Shown here piece by piece: positions 35,925 through 44,399 of a DNA stretch of 64,000 nucleotides. Position numbers and translations under genes: made by a program. The notes below the pieces were generated by a model. The model did no database searches. It saw only the letters and a list, made by a program, of their open reading frames with translations, and was not told where the DNA came from. Positions within the stretch are counted from its first letter, which is position 1, and each line of letters begins with the position of its first letter. The DNA comes from Mesorhizobium sp. 131-2-1. GTDB lineage: Bacteria > Pseudomonadota > Alphaproteobacteria > Rhizobiales > Rhizobiaceae. Location: assembly GCF_016756535.1 (NCBI RefSeq), contig NZ_AP023247.1, positions 5,394,501 through 5,458,500 on the forward strand, written 5' to 3'.

Positions 35925-36881
35925 ATGGACATCCTCGCCCAAGTGCTCGATCGCGTCCGTCTCGGTGGGACTCTGCTCTTCCACTTCGAGCTCGGCCATC
36001 CATGGAATCTGGCATTGCCAGCGCGCCCCTACGCCCTGTTCCATTATCTCAGCCGTGGCTCAGCCACGCTCGCGCTCGACGAGGGACGAGAACTCCACAT
36101 GACCGCGGGCGACTTTGTCGTCATCACACGCGGCGAGCCTCACTTGATTTATTCGGATCGCCGGACGAAGCCGTTACCGATCCCGGACCTCGATCGACTG
36201 CCCGGACGTCTTGGCGTCGTTCGTCATGGAGGCAACGCGCAGCCGCTCTCGACGATGATCTGTGGCAATTTCACTGTGGAGCGGCCCTCGCGCGGCAGCG
36301 TGTTAGAGTTACTTCCGCCCCTGCTTCTCTTGAAGCCGACGGAAGACGGCGGATGGCTCGAGGCTATCCTGCAACGCATGGTGAGCGAGTCGGCGCTTGC
36401 GCGCCCCGGCCAAGGCGTCGCACTCTCTCGACTGACAGAAGTGCTCTTCGTTGAGGTGTTGCGAAGCTGGATCAAGTCTCTCCGTTCCGGAGAAGGCGGT
36501 TGGCTGGGGGCGATGGCGGACCCGCACATAGGACCGGCGCTTCAGTTGATCCACGAACGACCGGATCAACCCTGGACCCTTGGCGACCTAGGGCAGCGCG
36601 TGGGGCTCGGTCGATCGGCGTTTTCAGCTCGCTTCACCAACCTCGTCGGCCAGTCCATGTACCGCTATTTGATCGCGCGCCGGATGTCGGAGGCTGCGTT
36701 TCTGCTCGAAACAAGCGACGAGGGGATTGCACGGATTGCGACCCGTGTCGGCTACGAGACCGCGGCCGCGTTTTCGAAGCTATTCCATAGACATCATGGC
36801 CTATCGCCTGGCCGTTATCGAGCAGTTCGCCGGTCTGACGGTGGCCGAGGGGCCGTTCTGGAAGCAGAAGTCGCCGACTGA
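35925..36881 (+). CDS. AraC-family transcriptional regulator
   Basis: 318-residue regulator. The N-terminal cupin-like sensor (GTLLFHFELGHPWNLALP, then LHMTAGDFVVITRGEPHLI) belongs to the AraC_binding_2/cupin_6 type. The C-terminal pair of helix-turn-helices contains WTLGDLGQRVGLGRSAFSARF and GIARIATRVGYETAAAFSKLFHR. The ATG at 35925 directly follows GGGAGG, which is tight; a TTG at 35889 would add 12 residues. It is divergent from the intact hydrolase gene. Confidence 0.87.
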   Translation: MDILAQVLDRVRLGGTLLFHFELGHPWNLALPARPYALFHYLSRGSATLALDEGRELHMTAGDFVVITRGEPHLIYSDRRTKPLPIPDLDRLPGRLGVVRHGGNAQPLSTMICGNFTVERPSRGSVLELLPPLLLLKPTEDGGWLEAILQRMVSESALARPGQGVALSRLTEVLFVEVLRSWIKSLRSGEGGWLGAMADPHIGPALQLIHERPDQPWTLGDLGQRVGLGRSAFSARFTNLVGQSMYRYLIARRMSEAAFLLETSDEGIARIATRVGYETAAAFSKLFHRHHGLSPGRYRAVRRSDGGRGAVLEAEVAD

Positions 36882-37142
36882 CCTCGATAGAGCTGGCTTC
36901 TGGAAGGTCTGGCTATGGGCGCAGGGCGTCACCGGCGGAAGCAGACTGAAGGAACCCAAGCGCAAGCATTCGCCGAGGGCCGCTGAATCAAGGCATCAAC
37001 CTTATCGCTGAGGTTCGCTGTTCTGACGTCGGTCGGATCGTAGTCCGCGCTACCCCAACAGCTTGTCGCAACGTGTGCGGTACTCCCCGAATAACCCGTT
37101 CCGTAGTATGGCGAATCGACATTGAAAAATTTGGAGATTCCA

Positions 37143-37733
37143 TTGCTTCGCCGCAGTCTTATTGCCTTTGTCGCTGTCGCTCTTACCGCTTGCACCACGT
37201 CCTCCATCGATCCGCAGAGCAAGGCCTCCATAGGCCTCGTCTACGTGGAGCCTGTGCAGTTATCAAAAGCCACTGTCTTTGCGCCAAATCTAAGTGAGGC
37301 AAATGAAAGTTCCGGGAAAGTGCCCGCCACGGTGGCAGAGGCTACTTCCCGTCTTCAAGAGGTCGTGGATACGCGCACCAACCTCCGCGAGCTCATCGAG
37401 AGTCAGGCGAAGGAAGACCTCATTGCCAAGGGATATCGCCTGACAGACGCGGCATCAGGCGCCTCCGCCACGCTGAAGATCAACGTGTACCACGCATTGA
37501 GCGTACCAATTGGCGATGGGCGAGGGATTGCAATGACCGTCAGCGCTGAGATGGTTCGTTCATCGGACGGTAAACGGTTGATGTTCGCAGGCGCCAGCCA
37601 AATCAAGGATTCAGAAGCGAAGGGAGTTCGCGTGGCACCCTATGCCGAATGGTTCACCAATGATGATTTCGTCGTAGAGCAGTACCGCTTGGTAGCTCGG
37701 CTGCTGACTGCTCAGGCCCTTGCGGGCCTGTAG
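37143..37733 (+). CDS. predicted lipoprotein
   Basis: 196 residues from a TTG start: MLRRSLIAFVAVALTAC, with lipobox LTAC. GGAG sits six bases before this TTG, so I prefer it to the TTG at 37122, which would add seven residues. The mature protein (about 175 residues) has TLKINVYHALSVPIGDGRGIAMTVSAEMVR but no family I recognise. It lies tail-to-tail with the adenylate cyclase gene. Its GC content seems lower than most of the window. 36882-37142 upstream shows nothing else. Confidence 0.72.
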   Translation: MLRRSLIAFVAVALTACTTSSIDPQSKASIGLVYVEPVQLSKATVFAPNLSEANESSGKVPATVAEATSRLQEVVDTRTNLRELIESQAKEDLIAKGYRLTDAASGASATLKINVYHALSVPIGDGRGIAMTVSAEMVRSSDGKRLMFAGASQIKDSEAKGVRVAPYAEWFTNDDFVVEQYRLVARLLTAQALAGL

Positions 37734-37849
37734 GGACGTAAAAACTCGGTGGTCGACTGCTTCGCGCACCGCAGCGGACACTCGAAACGACGATGTTTGA
37801 CTAGCTTGAGGTGCAATGCGCTCCAGGGTCGGCATCGCCAAGCGGCAAA

Positions 37850-38920
37850 TCAGGCAGGGAGCCGCCACATTCGCACACGACCTGTGCCACGCAATTCCGT
37901 TTCCCCGAGCGGCTCGCAAGCGAAATCCGGCCCGAGCAATTGGCGGGTTGCATCCGAAATGCGGATTTCATCTGGCTCCGCGGCCTTTTGAAGGCGCGCG
38001 GCGAGATTAACGGTGTCGCCCCACAGGTCATAGACAAACCGCCTTTTGCCTATGACGCCCGCCACGATCGGTCCGGAGTGAATTCCAATTCTGAGACTTA
38101 GCGGTTCGCCCGCGAAGCGCTCTCGCCTGGCCGCCTCCCGCAGCTCAAGCGCATAGTCCACTAGGGCTTGCGCATGATCGGATCGCGCGACGGGCAGGCC
38201 AGCGACCGCCATGACACAATCGCCGATGGTCTTGATCTTTTCGCAGCCGTATTGTTCCGAGAGCTGATCCGCCGCCTTGAAGAAGTAATTCAGGATAGCG
38301 ATCGTCGTCGCGGCTCCGACGCTGCGCGCTCTTTCCGTAAAACCGACGATGTCGGCAAAAAGCACACTGACCTCCGCGTGGTTGTCTGCAATTTGCTCGT
38401 CCGCTTTCAGCCGCTCCGCGATCGACGCCGGAAGTATGTTGAGGAGCAAGGATTCGGCGCGCCGGTATTCGCGCGACAAACCCTCCTGGCTCTCCCTCAA
38501 TGCCTCGTTCGTCGATTGCAGCTTCGCATTGAGTTGACGCTCCCTCTCCTGCAGGAGCGTCATGTCATAAGCCTTCTGTTGAAGCCGCTGCTGGTTGTCG
38601 TGTTCGGGAGTGGCGTCGAGAAAGACCAGCCACACCGAACCGCCTTCGCCAAAGAGATGAAGGTCCGCGACACGCCCGCCGGGCAGTTCCATCATGGGCA
38701 TATGGAATGGAAGCTCCGGGCAAGGCAGCAGGCCTTCCATGAATTCAAGCTGATCGGCAACAGGCTTGCCAATGCGAAGCGACGAGAGTCCGTAATGTTC
38801 AATGTTGCCGCCCTTCGCGGCCACGCATTGCCGGGCGTCAATTTTCAGATATGCGGCAGATCGCTCAGTATAGAAGAAATCGTAAATCCAGCTTCTGACT
38901 TCTTTCGGCACTCTGGGCAT
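37850..38920 (-). CDS. class III adenylate cyclase
   Basis: 356 residues. An N-terminal sensor-like region (about 1-110), with VWLVFLDATPEHDNQQ at its end, is followed by a coiled coil (QERERQLNAKLQSTNEALRESQ) and a CYC domain. Both metal Asp residues (FADIVGFT, TIGDCVMA), the adenine-selecting Lys and Asp (EKIKTIG, VYDLWGD) and the transition-state Asn and Arg (VNLAAR) are present, so it should make cAMP. No membrane span. It is the last gene of the GTPase operon, 3 nt after the GTPase stop. Confidence 0.92.
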   Translation of the reverse strand: MPRVPKEVRSWIYDFFYTERSAAYLKIDARQCVAAKGGNIEHYGLSSLRIGKPVADQLEFMEGLLPCPELPFHMPMMELPGGRVADLHLFGEGGSVWLVFLDATPEHDNQQRLQQKAYDMTLLQERERQLNAKLQSTNEALRESQEGLSREYRRAESLLLNILPASIAERLKADEQIADNHAEVSVLFADIVGFTERARSVGAATTIAILNYFFKAADQLSEQYGCEKIKTIGDCVMAVAGLPVARSDHAQALVDYALELREAARRERFAGEPLSLRIGIHSGPIVAGVIGKRRFVYDLWGDTVNLAARLQKAAEPDEIRISDATRQLLGPDFACEPLGETELRGTGRVRMWRLPA

Positions 38921-38923
38921 GGT

Positions 38924-39418
38924 CTATTTTGCGACCATCGAGGCAAGCTGACGAAAGGCATCGTCAACATGTTCGCCCGAAAGCGCGCTTGTCAGATAGA
39001 TTTGCCATCCACGTTGCTTCAGTTCGTCAATCTCACCATCCGATATAGCCCACCGATCAGCCAGATCGGATTTGTTGAACAGCAATACGAACGGCATGGC
39101 GCCGAATTCGGCCTCGACCCGCTCGCGCAGCGTGAGCGCCACGGCAAGAGTAGCTGGCCGGGTTCCATCGACGACAAGCACGAGCCCGGTCGAACCTCGC
39201 ACATAGCTGACGCGGAAGGAGCCGATGTCGTCCTCGCCGGCCAAATCCCACAAAATCAGATCCACGGTTTTGTCCGCAAGTGCGACGCTCTTCTTGTCGA
39301 TCTTCACTCCCACCGTGGTCAAATAGGTATCTGAAAAGATGCTTTGCACGAACCTGCGTACCAGACTCGTCTTTCCGACGGCAAACCCGCCCAACATGCA
39401 GATCTTTTTTTGCAACAT
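38924..39418 (-). CDS. Ras/Rab-like small GTPase
   Basis: 164 residues. G1 is GGFAVGKTS (11-19), G2 includes the Thr of YLTTVG, G3 is WDLAGEDD, G4 is NKSD, and G5 is SALSG. It is a compact prokaryotic member of the Ras superfamily. The G3 position equivalent to Ras Gln61 is Glu, so intrinsic hydrolysis may be slow or need a partner. No lipid-attachment motif is seen. It lies between the OmpA-domain and cyclase genes, with gaps of 14 and 3 nt. Confidence 0.88.
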   Translation of the reverse strand: MLQKKICMLGGFAVGKTSLVRRFVQSIFSDTYLTTVGVKIDKKSVALADKTVDLILWDLAGEDDIGSFRVSYVRGSTGLVLVVDGTRPATLAVALTLRERVEAEFGAMPFVLLFNKSDLADRWAISDGEIDELKQRGWQIYLTSALSGEHVDDAFRQLASMVAK

Positions 39419-39432
39419 CCTAGGCCCCGCCC

Positions 39433-42093
39433 CTAGTCCAGGTTTACCGTAAACGAAACCCGGCGATTGGTGGAGCTCCCAGTTTTACTATTTTCAGGCA
39501 CCGCCGGCTCAAAGGTGCCCGCGCCCCGGACCAGCAGCAGTTCCGGAGCGACGCCGCGCTTGTTGAGAAGCGCACGAACTGTCTCGGCGCGGGCCGCGCT
39601 GATCGACGCGTTGGCTGTCTCACGGCCCGTGGTGTCCGAATGGCCGGTCAGCATGAACCGCGCTGTTACGCCTGCCTTGCGGGCATTCTCGGCGAATTCC
39701 TTTATTTGATCCGCCAATCTGTCGAGAACCGGCGTCTGCTCCGGTCCCGGCACAACTTTGCCGGAAGAGAAGAAAATATCGGTCGTCTGGATGGCCTCTC
39801 TCAAATAATTAAGTTCTGCAAGGTTCAGCTCACGCAGCTGCGAGACATCCAGAACCACTCCGTCCGCCGAAAGTTGGTCGGCGGCCGCCTGCGCCCGGCT
39901 GATCCAGCCGGCGGGAGCCTCACCCATGACAACGATGCGACCCTGGACGATCGAAAGCCGAACCGATTTCGGCGGGGACAGCGACGCCGTCAGCCGCTTC
40001 ACCACGAACTTCGGATCAAGACTCTGATAGAATTGCCACTGTGAATGAACGCGGGCGGGATCAACCTGCGTTCCGGACAGCAGAGCTTGCGGGTCGGCAG
40101 CAAGCGGGTCTCTCAGACCGGAAATGTAGAAATGTCCGCCCCTCGTCGTTTGTTGGGCGACGATGATTCCCGATTGGGCCTCAAGTCGCGACACATAATA
40201 CTGCCAATGCTCCGCCGCGCGTGCATCGGGGCTTACATCACGAACCTTGGAGATGTCGAACTCCGGTCCGCCTGCCGAAAGCTGTCGAGCCGCTGCGCGC
40301 GCCCGATCTATCCAGGTGTCGGGAGCCTCACCCTCGGCAACGATGCGGTCATTGACGATCGAAAGCCGTACTGTATCCGGCGGATACAGCGACGCCGTCA
40401 ACCGCTTCAACACGAACTCCGGCTCAAGGCTCTGATAGAATTGCCACTGTGAATGAACGCGGGCGGGATCGAGCTGCGTTCCCGACAACAGCGACTGCGG
40501 GTCGGCGGCAAGCGGGTCTCTCAGGCCGGCAATATAGAATTGGCCATCGCGCACCTTTTGTTCGGAAACAACGACGCCCGGCTGGGTCCCCAGTCGCGAC
40601 ACATAGGCCTGCCAGCGTTCCGCCTCGCGTTCCTCGGGGCTCATCACATCGCGGACCCCGGCGATATCGAATACCGGTCCGCCTGCCGAAAGTTGCTGGG
40701 CGGCGGCCCGCGCCAGGTCGATCCACGTGGCAGTAGCCTCGCCCTCGGCAACGATGCGATCATTGACGATCGAAAGTCGTACTGAATTCGGCGGAGCCAA
40801 CGACGCCGTCAGCCGCTTCAGCACGAACTCCGGCTCAAGGCTCTGATAGAATTGCCAGTTTGAATGAACGCGAGCCGGATCGACCTGCGTTCCCGACAAC
40901 AGCGACTGCGGGTCGGCGGCGAGCGGGTCTCTCAGCCCGGCAACATAGAATTGGCCGCCGCGCACTTTTTGTTCGGCAACGATGATGCCCGGTTGAGCCT
41001 CCAGTCGCGACACATAGGCCTGCCAGCGCTGCCCGGATTGCCAGGAAAGGAAGAACCAACCGCCTGCCGGAATCAAAATCAGCAGGGCTGCAGCAACCAC
41101 CAGCCACGGAAATCCCTCGTTTGAATCCTCCTGCTTCAGTTCAACACAGGTCTGCAACTGCGTCTCTACGCCGGCCAACTGCGAACTGTCGCCGTCAAAC
41201 TCCTCTAAAGCCTGTGAGGATTCCTCATGGAGGCGAAGCGATACATCGCGAATTATTTCATGGAGTTCCTCTGGCGGATTTCCCCGGATCACCGCGACCA
41301 AGGTCGCAAACGGTCCAACTTCCGACCAGAGACGAAGCTCGCCGAACCGGATGGTGTCCAGGCCGCTTTGTTCTTTCTCGTTGAACGAGTCCCTCACAAA
41401 ATCCTGAATGGCGCTGAGCATCGAGGAAATCAGCTGAGGGTCTTCGCTGGTTGCGTTTTCGGCCGTTACATGGGCGATCAGAAGCCCGGAACTGCGGCTG
41501 ATGAGAAAGACATGCTCTACGCGATAGACAAGAGAATGCTTAAGAACAACCTCCGAGAAGCTTACTCCAGTTCTCCAAGCTTCAAATCTCCACTTAAGTC
41601 CATGCCAGGTAAATATATGTCTTAAAGATTCATTCAGGGACTGAAAGGTCTGGTCGATCTTTTCGCCGATCGACTTGCGAATTGCCGGCAGAAACACCGG
41701 GTATAATATATCCGTCAGCGTGCGCGGGTTCTTCTGGATGGACCGTTGCGCGGCCCTCTCGACAGCCGGGGCAAGGGCATCGCCGAGTTGCGCATGAGCC
41801 GCGCGCGCGGCTGCATCGGGCAGAACGTTGCCCACTGCGGCTGCAAGCTGCTCGGGTTCATCGAGCAGGTGCGTAACTCGTGAAAGTTCCGATATTTCGC
41901 CGCCAACGAGCAACTGGCGAAGCTTTTCCAGCCGATGATCGGCGGTTGGAATTCCTTCGTAAAGCGCATGGTGGTCCGGATCGACGTTCCGGGCAATTTC
42001 CACCAACAGGCGGGCCAAAGCCTCGCGATCAATCTTGGTATCGCTCGAAGCTGTTTTTTGGGGAAGGCTGATTGGTTCGACGGTCGACGTCAA
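39433..42093 (-). CDS. membrane protein with three internal repeats and OmpA-like domain
   Basis: 886 residues from a TTG start. Residues 1-327 are cytoplasmic. Within them, about 190-300 (VEHVFLISRSSGLLIAHV, SSMLSAIQDFVRDSF, ALEEFDGD) looks like a sensor domain of roadblock/longin type. A single membrane segment is at 328-350. Three repeats start at 356, 493 and 629 with W-Q-x-Y-V-S-R-L. About 765-886 is a peptidoglycan-binding OmpA domain (TGHSDTTGRETANASISAAR). It should span from cytoplasm to cell wall. The preceding coiled-coil gene ends 7 nt upstream. Confidence 0.85.
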   Translation of the reverse strand: MTSTVEPISLPQKTASSDTKIDREALARLLVEIARNVDPDHHALYEGIPTADHRLEKLRQLLVGGEISELSRVTHLLDEPEQLAAAVGNVLPDAAARAAHAQLGDALAPAVERAAQRSIQKNPRTLTDILYPVFLPAIRKSIGEKIDQTFQSLNESLRHIFTWHGLKWRFEAWRTGVSFSEVVLKHSLVYRVEHVFLISRSSGLLIAHVTAENATSEDPQLISSMLSAIQDFVRDSFNEKEQSGLDTIRFGELRLWSEVGPFATLVAVIRGNPPEELHEIIRDVSLRLHEESSQALEEFDGDSSQLAGVETQLQTCVELKQEDSNEGFPWLVVAAALLILIPAGGWFFLSWQSGQRWQAYVSRLEAQPGIIVAEQKVRGGQFYVAGLRDPLAADPQSLLSGTQVDPARVHSNWQFYQSLEPEFVLKRLTASLAPPNSVRLSIVNDRIVAEGEATATWIDLARAAAQQLSAGGPVFDIAGVRDVMSPEEREAERWQAYVSRLGTQPGVVVSEQKVRDGQFYIAGLRDPLAADPQSLLSGTQLDPARVHSQWQFYQSLEPEFVLKRLTASLYPPDTVRLSIVNDRIVAEGEAPDTWIDRARAAARQLSAGGPEFDISKVRDVSPDARAAEHWQYYVSRLEAQSGIIVAQQTTRGGHFYISGLRDPLAADPQALLSGTQVDPARVHSQWQFYQSLDPKFVVKRLTASLSPPKSVRLSIVQGRIVVMGEAPAGWISRAQAAADQLSADGVVLDVSQLRELNLAELNYLREAIQTTDIFFSSGKVVPGPEQTPVLDRLADQIKEFAENARKAGVTARFMLTGHSDTTGRETANASISAARAETVRALLNKRGVAPELLLVRGAGTFEPAVPENSKTGSSTNRRVSFTVNLD
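39802..41028 (-). repeat. three tandem in-gene repeats of 408-411 nt
   Basis: Repeat units are 40618-41028, 40210-40617 and 39802-40209, encoding 137, 136 and 136 residues. Units 1 and 2 are nearly the same in protein and DNA; unit 3 is more diverged (HWQYYVSRL, RGGHFYISGL). The shared core is GLRDPLAADPQ-LLSGTQ-DPARVHS-WQFYQSL. Units 1 and 2 look recently duplicated. Confidence 0.9.
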
Positions 42094-42100
42094 GTTCCGA

Positions 42101-42766
42101 TCAACTCACTTTCCAGCCACGCTCCGAATTGCCCTTGCTGCCGACGGGGTCCTGATTGAGACATTTCGCGACCTCGACGAACAGGCCGGCCAAAAGATTT
42201 CGGTCGGTCTTGACGTTGCTGAGATCAGAAAAGATCTTCTCCATCAGCATTTGAGCGCTTTCGTTCTTTTGCTTGATTTCCTCGCGCAGCAAATGGTCGC
42301 TTCTGTTCATGCGATCCGCTATTTCGCGCTCAAGCTCGCTCAATTGATCCGACAACGCGCGCACCTGCTTTTCGAGCGCCTGATTCTGATCGCGAAGGGT
42401 GCGGTCGATCTCCTTGTCGGCCTCGGCTCGCGCATCTTTTTCGTTGCGCAACTGCGTCGCCAGCGAGTCAACCTGCTTCTTCGCATTCGACTCATAGGTT
42501 TCAAGATTGCGCTTGGCTTCGGATTCGACATCCTTGAAGCGTTGCAGGAACCGCTCTTCAAGCTTGGAGAAGCGGCGGTCATAGTCCTGCATCTGATTGC
42601 CGAACAACAGGTCGCGTATCTTGTCAACGCCTGGAGCGTCAGTGCCGGCCCCGCTATCGCGAGCCTGGGCGGCCATGAAGTTCAGCCCGTTGCCCTCTGC
42701 ATTTCCTATCAGATTTGCGTCCGCTTTACTTGCTGAAGAAGCGGTATTCGAAGAGTCTTTTGCCAT
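42101..42766 (-). CDS. coiled-coil protein, first gene of GTPase operon
   Basis: 221 residues. A disordered N-terminus of about 50 residues is followed by a long predicted coiled coil (about 65-190; RRFSKLEERFLQRFKDVESEAKRN and similar heptads rich in Glu, Lys, Arg). A short hydrophobic-amphipathic tail ends RNLLAGLFVEVAKCLNQ. No catalytic motif, signal or membrane segment. It probably scaffolds the GTPase or the cytoplasmic part of the OmpA-domain protein. Function not recognised. Confidence 0.75.
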   Translation of the reverse strand: MAKDSSNTASSASKADANLIGNAEGNGLNFMAAQARDSGAGTDAPGVDKIRDLLFGNQMQDYDRRFSKLEERFLQRFKDVESEAKRNLETYESNAKKQVDSLATQLRNEKDARAEADKEIDRTLRDQNQALEKQVRALSDQLSELEREIADRMNRSDHLLREEIKQKNESAQMLMEKIFSDLSNVKTDRNLLAGLFVEVAKCLNQDPVGSKGNSERGWKVS

Positions 42767-43131
42767 CCTTACACCCCATCGCCCAATGAGAAATTCGGAA
42801 ACGAGAATTTATGTCAGACAAATACCCGGGCCGCAAGCCGGAATCCTGTTGGCCTTAAGTCGATTCGTGCGTCCTCGGTTCGTCTCTTTGACCAGTAACA
42901 AATGCACCAGTTCCGATTGGTCTCGCTCTTGTACGGCAGTCGCGCCGACGGTGCAGACAGCACCGACAGCGGCCACGGTCTCGCGAGTGACGATGGCGAC
43001 CGCAGCAACATCCGGTAGTCGCCGCTGCCTTGGGGCCTTGGTCCTAAGATAAAATCTACGCCGAAAACGTGCTAGGGTGGCCGCCGCAGGGCGCGGCTTG
43101 CAGCGCTTCAAGTCGGTCAGGAACGATCGTC
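42767..43131. other. intergenic, 365 nt, divergent control region
   Basis: Lies between the coiled-coil gene and the HD-domain gene, so it should hold both promoters. A 100-residue minus frame at 42809-43111 has no ribosome site or family resemblance and I do not call it. No clear operator is seen. Confidence 0.5.
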
Positions 43132-44019
43132 ATGCTCAATCCAATCTCCATCATGGCCGACCGGCTCGGCGACTATCTGTCGGAACTCTATCTCCAGTAT
43201 TTCTCGCATCGCAATCCGGAATATGCGGCCTACATGGGCGGGGCGGCGCGCCTTGTCCTGGAGCGCATCGGCAATTCGAACGCGCTCTATCACAACATCG
43301 AGCATACACTGATGGTTACGCTCGCCGGCCAGCAGATCATCCGCGGACGGCTGCTTTCGGAATCCCTGACCCCCGATGACTGGCTGCACTATACCTGCGC
43401 GCTGCTTGTCCACGACATCGGCATGGTGCACGGCGTGTGCGAGGGCGACACCCAGGACAGCTTCGTCATCAACGAGGCCGGCGACCGCTATACGCCACCG
43501 CGCGGCGCCTCCGACGCGGTGCTTGCGCCCTATCATATCGAGCGCGCCAAGATCTATGCGCGCCAACGTTTTGCGGCCTCGAAGTTCATCAACGAGGAGC
43601 GCATCGTCGAGGCGATCGAGATGACGCGCTTTCCGGTGCCGGACGACCCGGCCTACCAGGTCACCAACACCGAGCCTGCGTTGGTCAGGGCCGCGGACCT
43701 GATCGGCCAGCTCGCTGATCCCTTCTACCACCGCAAGCTGCCGGCGCTGTTTGCCGAATTCTCTGAGACCGGGATGGTGGAAAAGCTCGGCTGCAGGACC
43801 GCCGCCGATCTCGGCGCCCTCTTTACCGATTTCTTCACGCTGCAGGTCGAGCCCTATATCGGCGACGCGATCCGCTATCTGGAGCTGACGACGGAAGGCA
43901 AGCAATGGATCGCCAACCTCCACAGCAACCTCTTCCAGGCCGGGCATCGCCCGGCCAAGATCGGGCCGTTCCCCGGCTTGTTGCAGCCGACCTCGGCGAG
44001 CCTTTCGGTGGTGACCTAA
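43132..44019 (+). CDS. HD-domain metal-dependent phosphohydrolase
   Basis: 295-residue cytoplasmic protein. The HD signature is complete: His in NIEHTLMVT, the His-Asp pair in LLVHDIGMVHG, and a later Asp in RAADLIGQLADP. AGGA lies about nine bases before the ATG. HD proteins hydrolyse phosphate esters, nucleotides or cyclic dinucleotides. It is divergent from the GTPase-cyclase operon, so a link to nucleotide signalling is possible but not shown. Confidence 0.82.
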   Translation: MLNPISIMADRLGDYLSELYLQYFSHRNPEYAAYMGGAARLVLERIGNSNALYHNIEHTLMVTLAGQQIIRGRLLSESLTPDDWLHYTCALLVHDIGMVHGVCEGDTQDSFVINEAGDRYTPPRGASDAVLAPYHIERAKIYARQRFAASKFINEERIVEAIEMTRFPVPDDPAYQVTNTEPALVRAADLIGQLADPFYHRKLPALFAEFSETGMVEKLGCRTAADLGALFTDFFTLQVEPYIGDAIRYLELTTEGKQWIANLHSNLFQAGHRPAKIGPFPGLLQPTSASLSVVT

Positions 44020-44138
44020 GAGCCGGGGGATAGTTTCCTTTTTTCCGCCGGTGCCAAGCCGGCAGAAGGGCAGGTTCTGACCCGAGCACTCGTCGGCCGG
44101 TCAGGCATTGTCCTTGGGCCTGCATATGCCGTGGTCGG

Positions 44139-44384
44139 TTACCCCCCCGCCAACCGCGGCAGCAGGAAAATCTCCGCCCCCTCCGGCAGTTCCTTCGACC
44201 AGGTATCGCGGTAGATCGTGCCGTCGATCGCCACAGCAATGCCGCGGTCGATCCAGGGCTCGAGGCCGGGATACTGTTCAGCCAGCTTCCTGAACAGCTC
44301 CCTGATGTCCTTGGCCTCGACCTCGACCTTGCTCTTGCCTCCGGCAAGCTGGCCGAGCGCTCCCCAGAGGGTGACTTCGACCAT
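44139..44384 (-). CDS. MoaD/ThiS-like sulfur carrier protein
   Basis: 81 residues with a ubiquitin-like beta-grasp pattern and a C-terminal RLAGG. The Gly-Gly end is where MoaD or ThiS is thiocarboxylated. It follows the molybdopterin-binding subunit gene by 15 nt, so it is probably the last gene of that operon and may supply sulfur for its cofactor. A separate general moaD should exist elsewhere in the genome. Confidence 0.82.
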   Translation of the reverse strand: MVEVTLWGALGQLAGGKSKVEVEAKDIRELFRKLAEQYPGLEPWIDRGIAVAIDGTIYRDTWSKELPEGAEIFLLPRLAGG

Positions 44385-44399
44385 TGCCGCAGGACTCCC

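Noticed and set aside
39802..41028. CRISPR-like or mobile repeat array
   Set aside because: Units are 408-411 nt, in frame within one gene, with no spacers.
42809..43111. 100-residue minus-strand frame in the gap before the HD gene
   Set aside because: No ribosome site, basic low-complexity protein, and no similarity I recognise.
33364..43131. genomic island
   Set aside because: The segment looks AT-richer and holds odd genes, but I see no integrase, tRNA, att repeats or transposase to support an island call.
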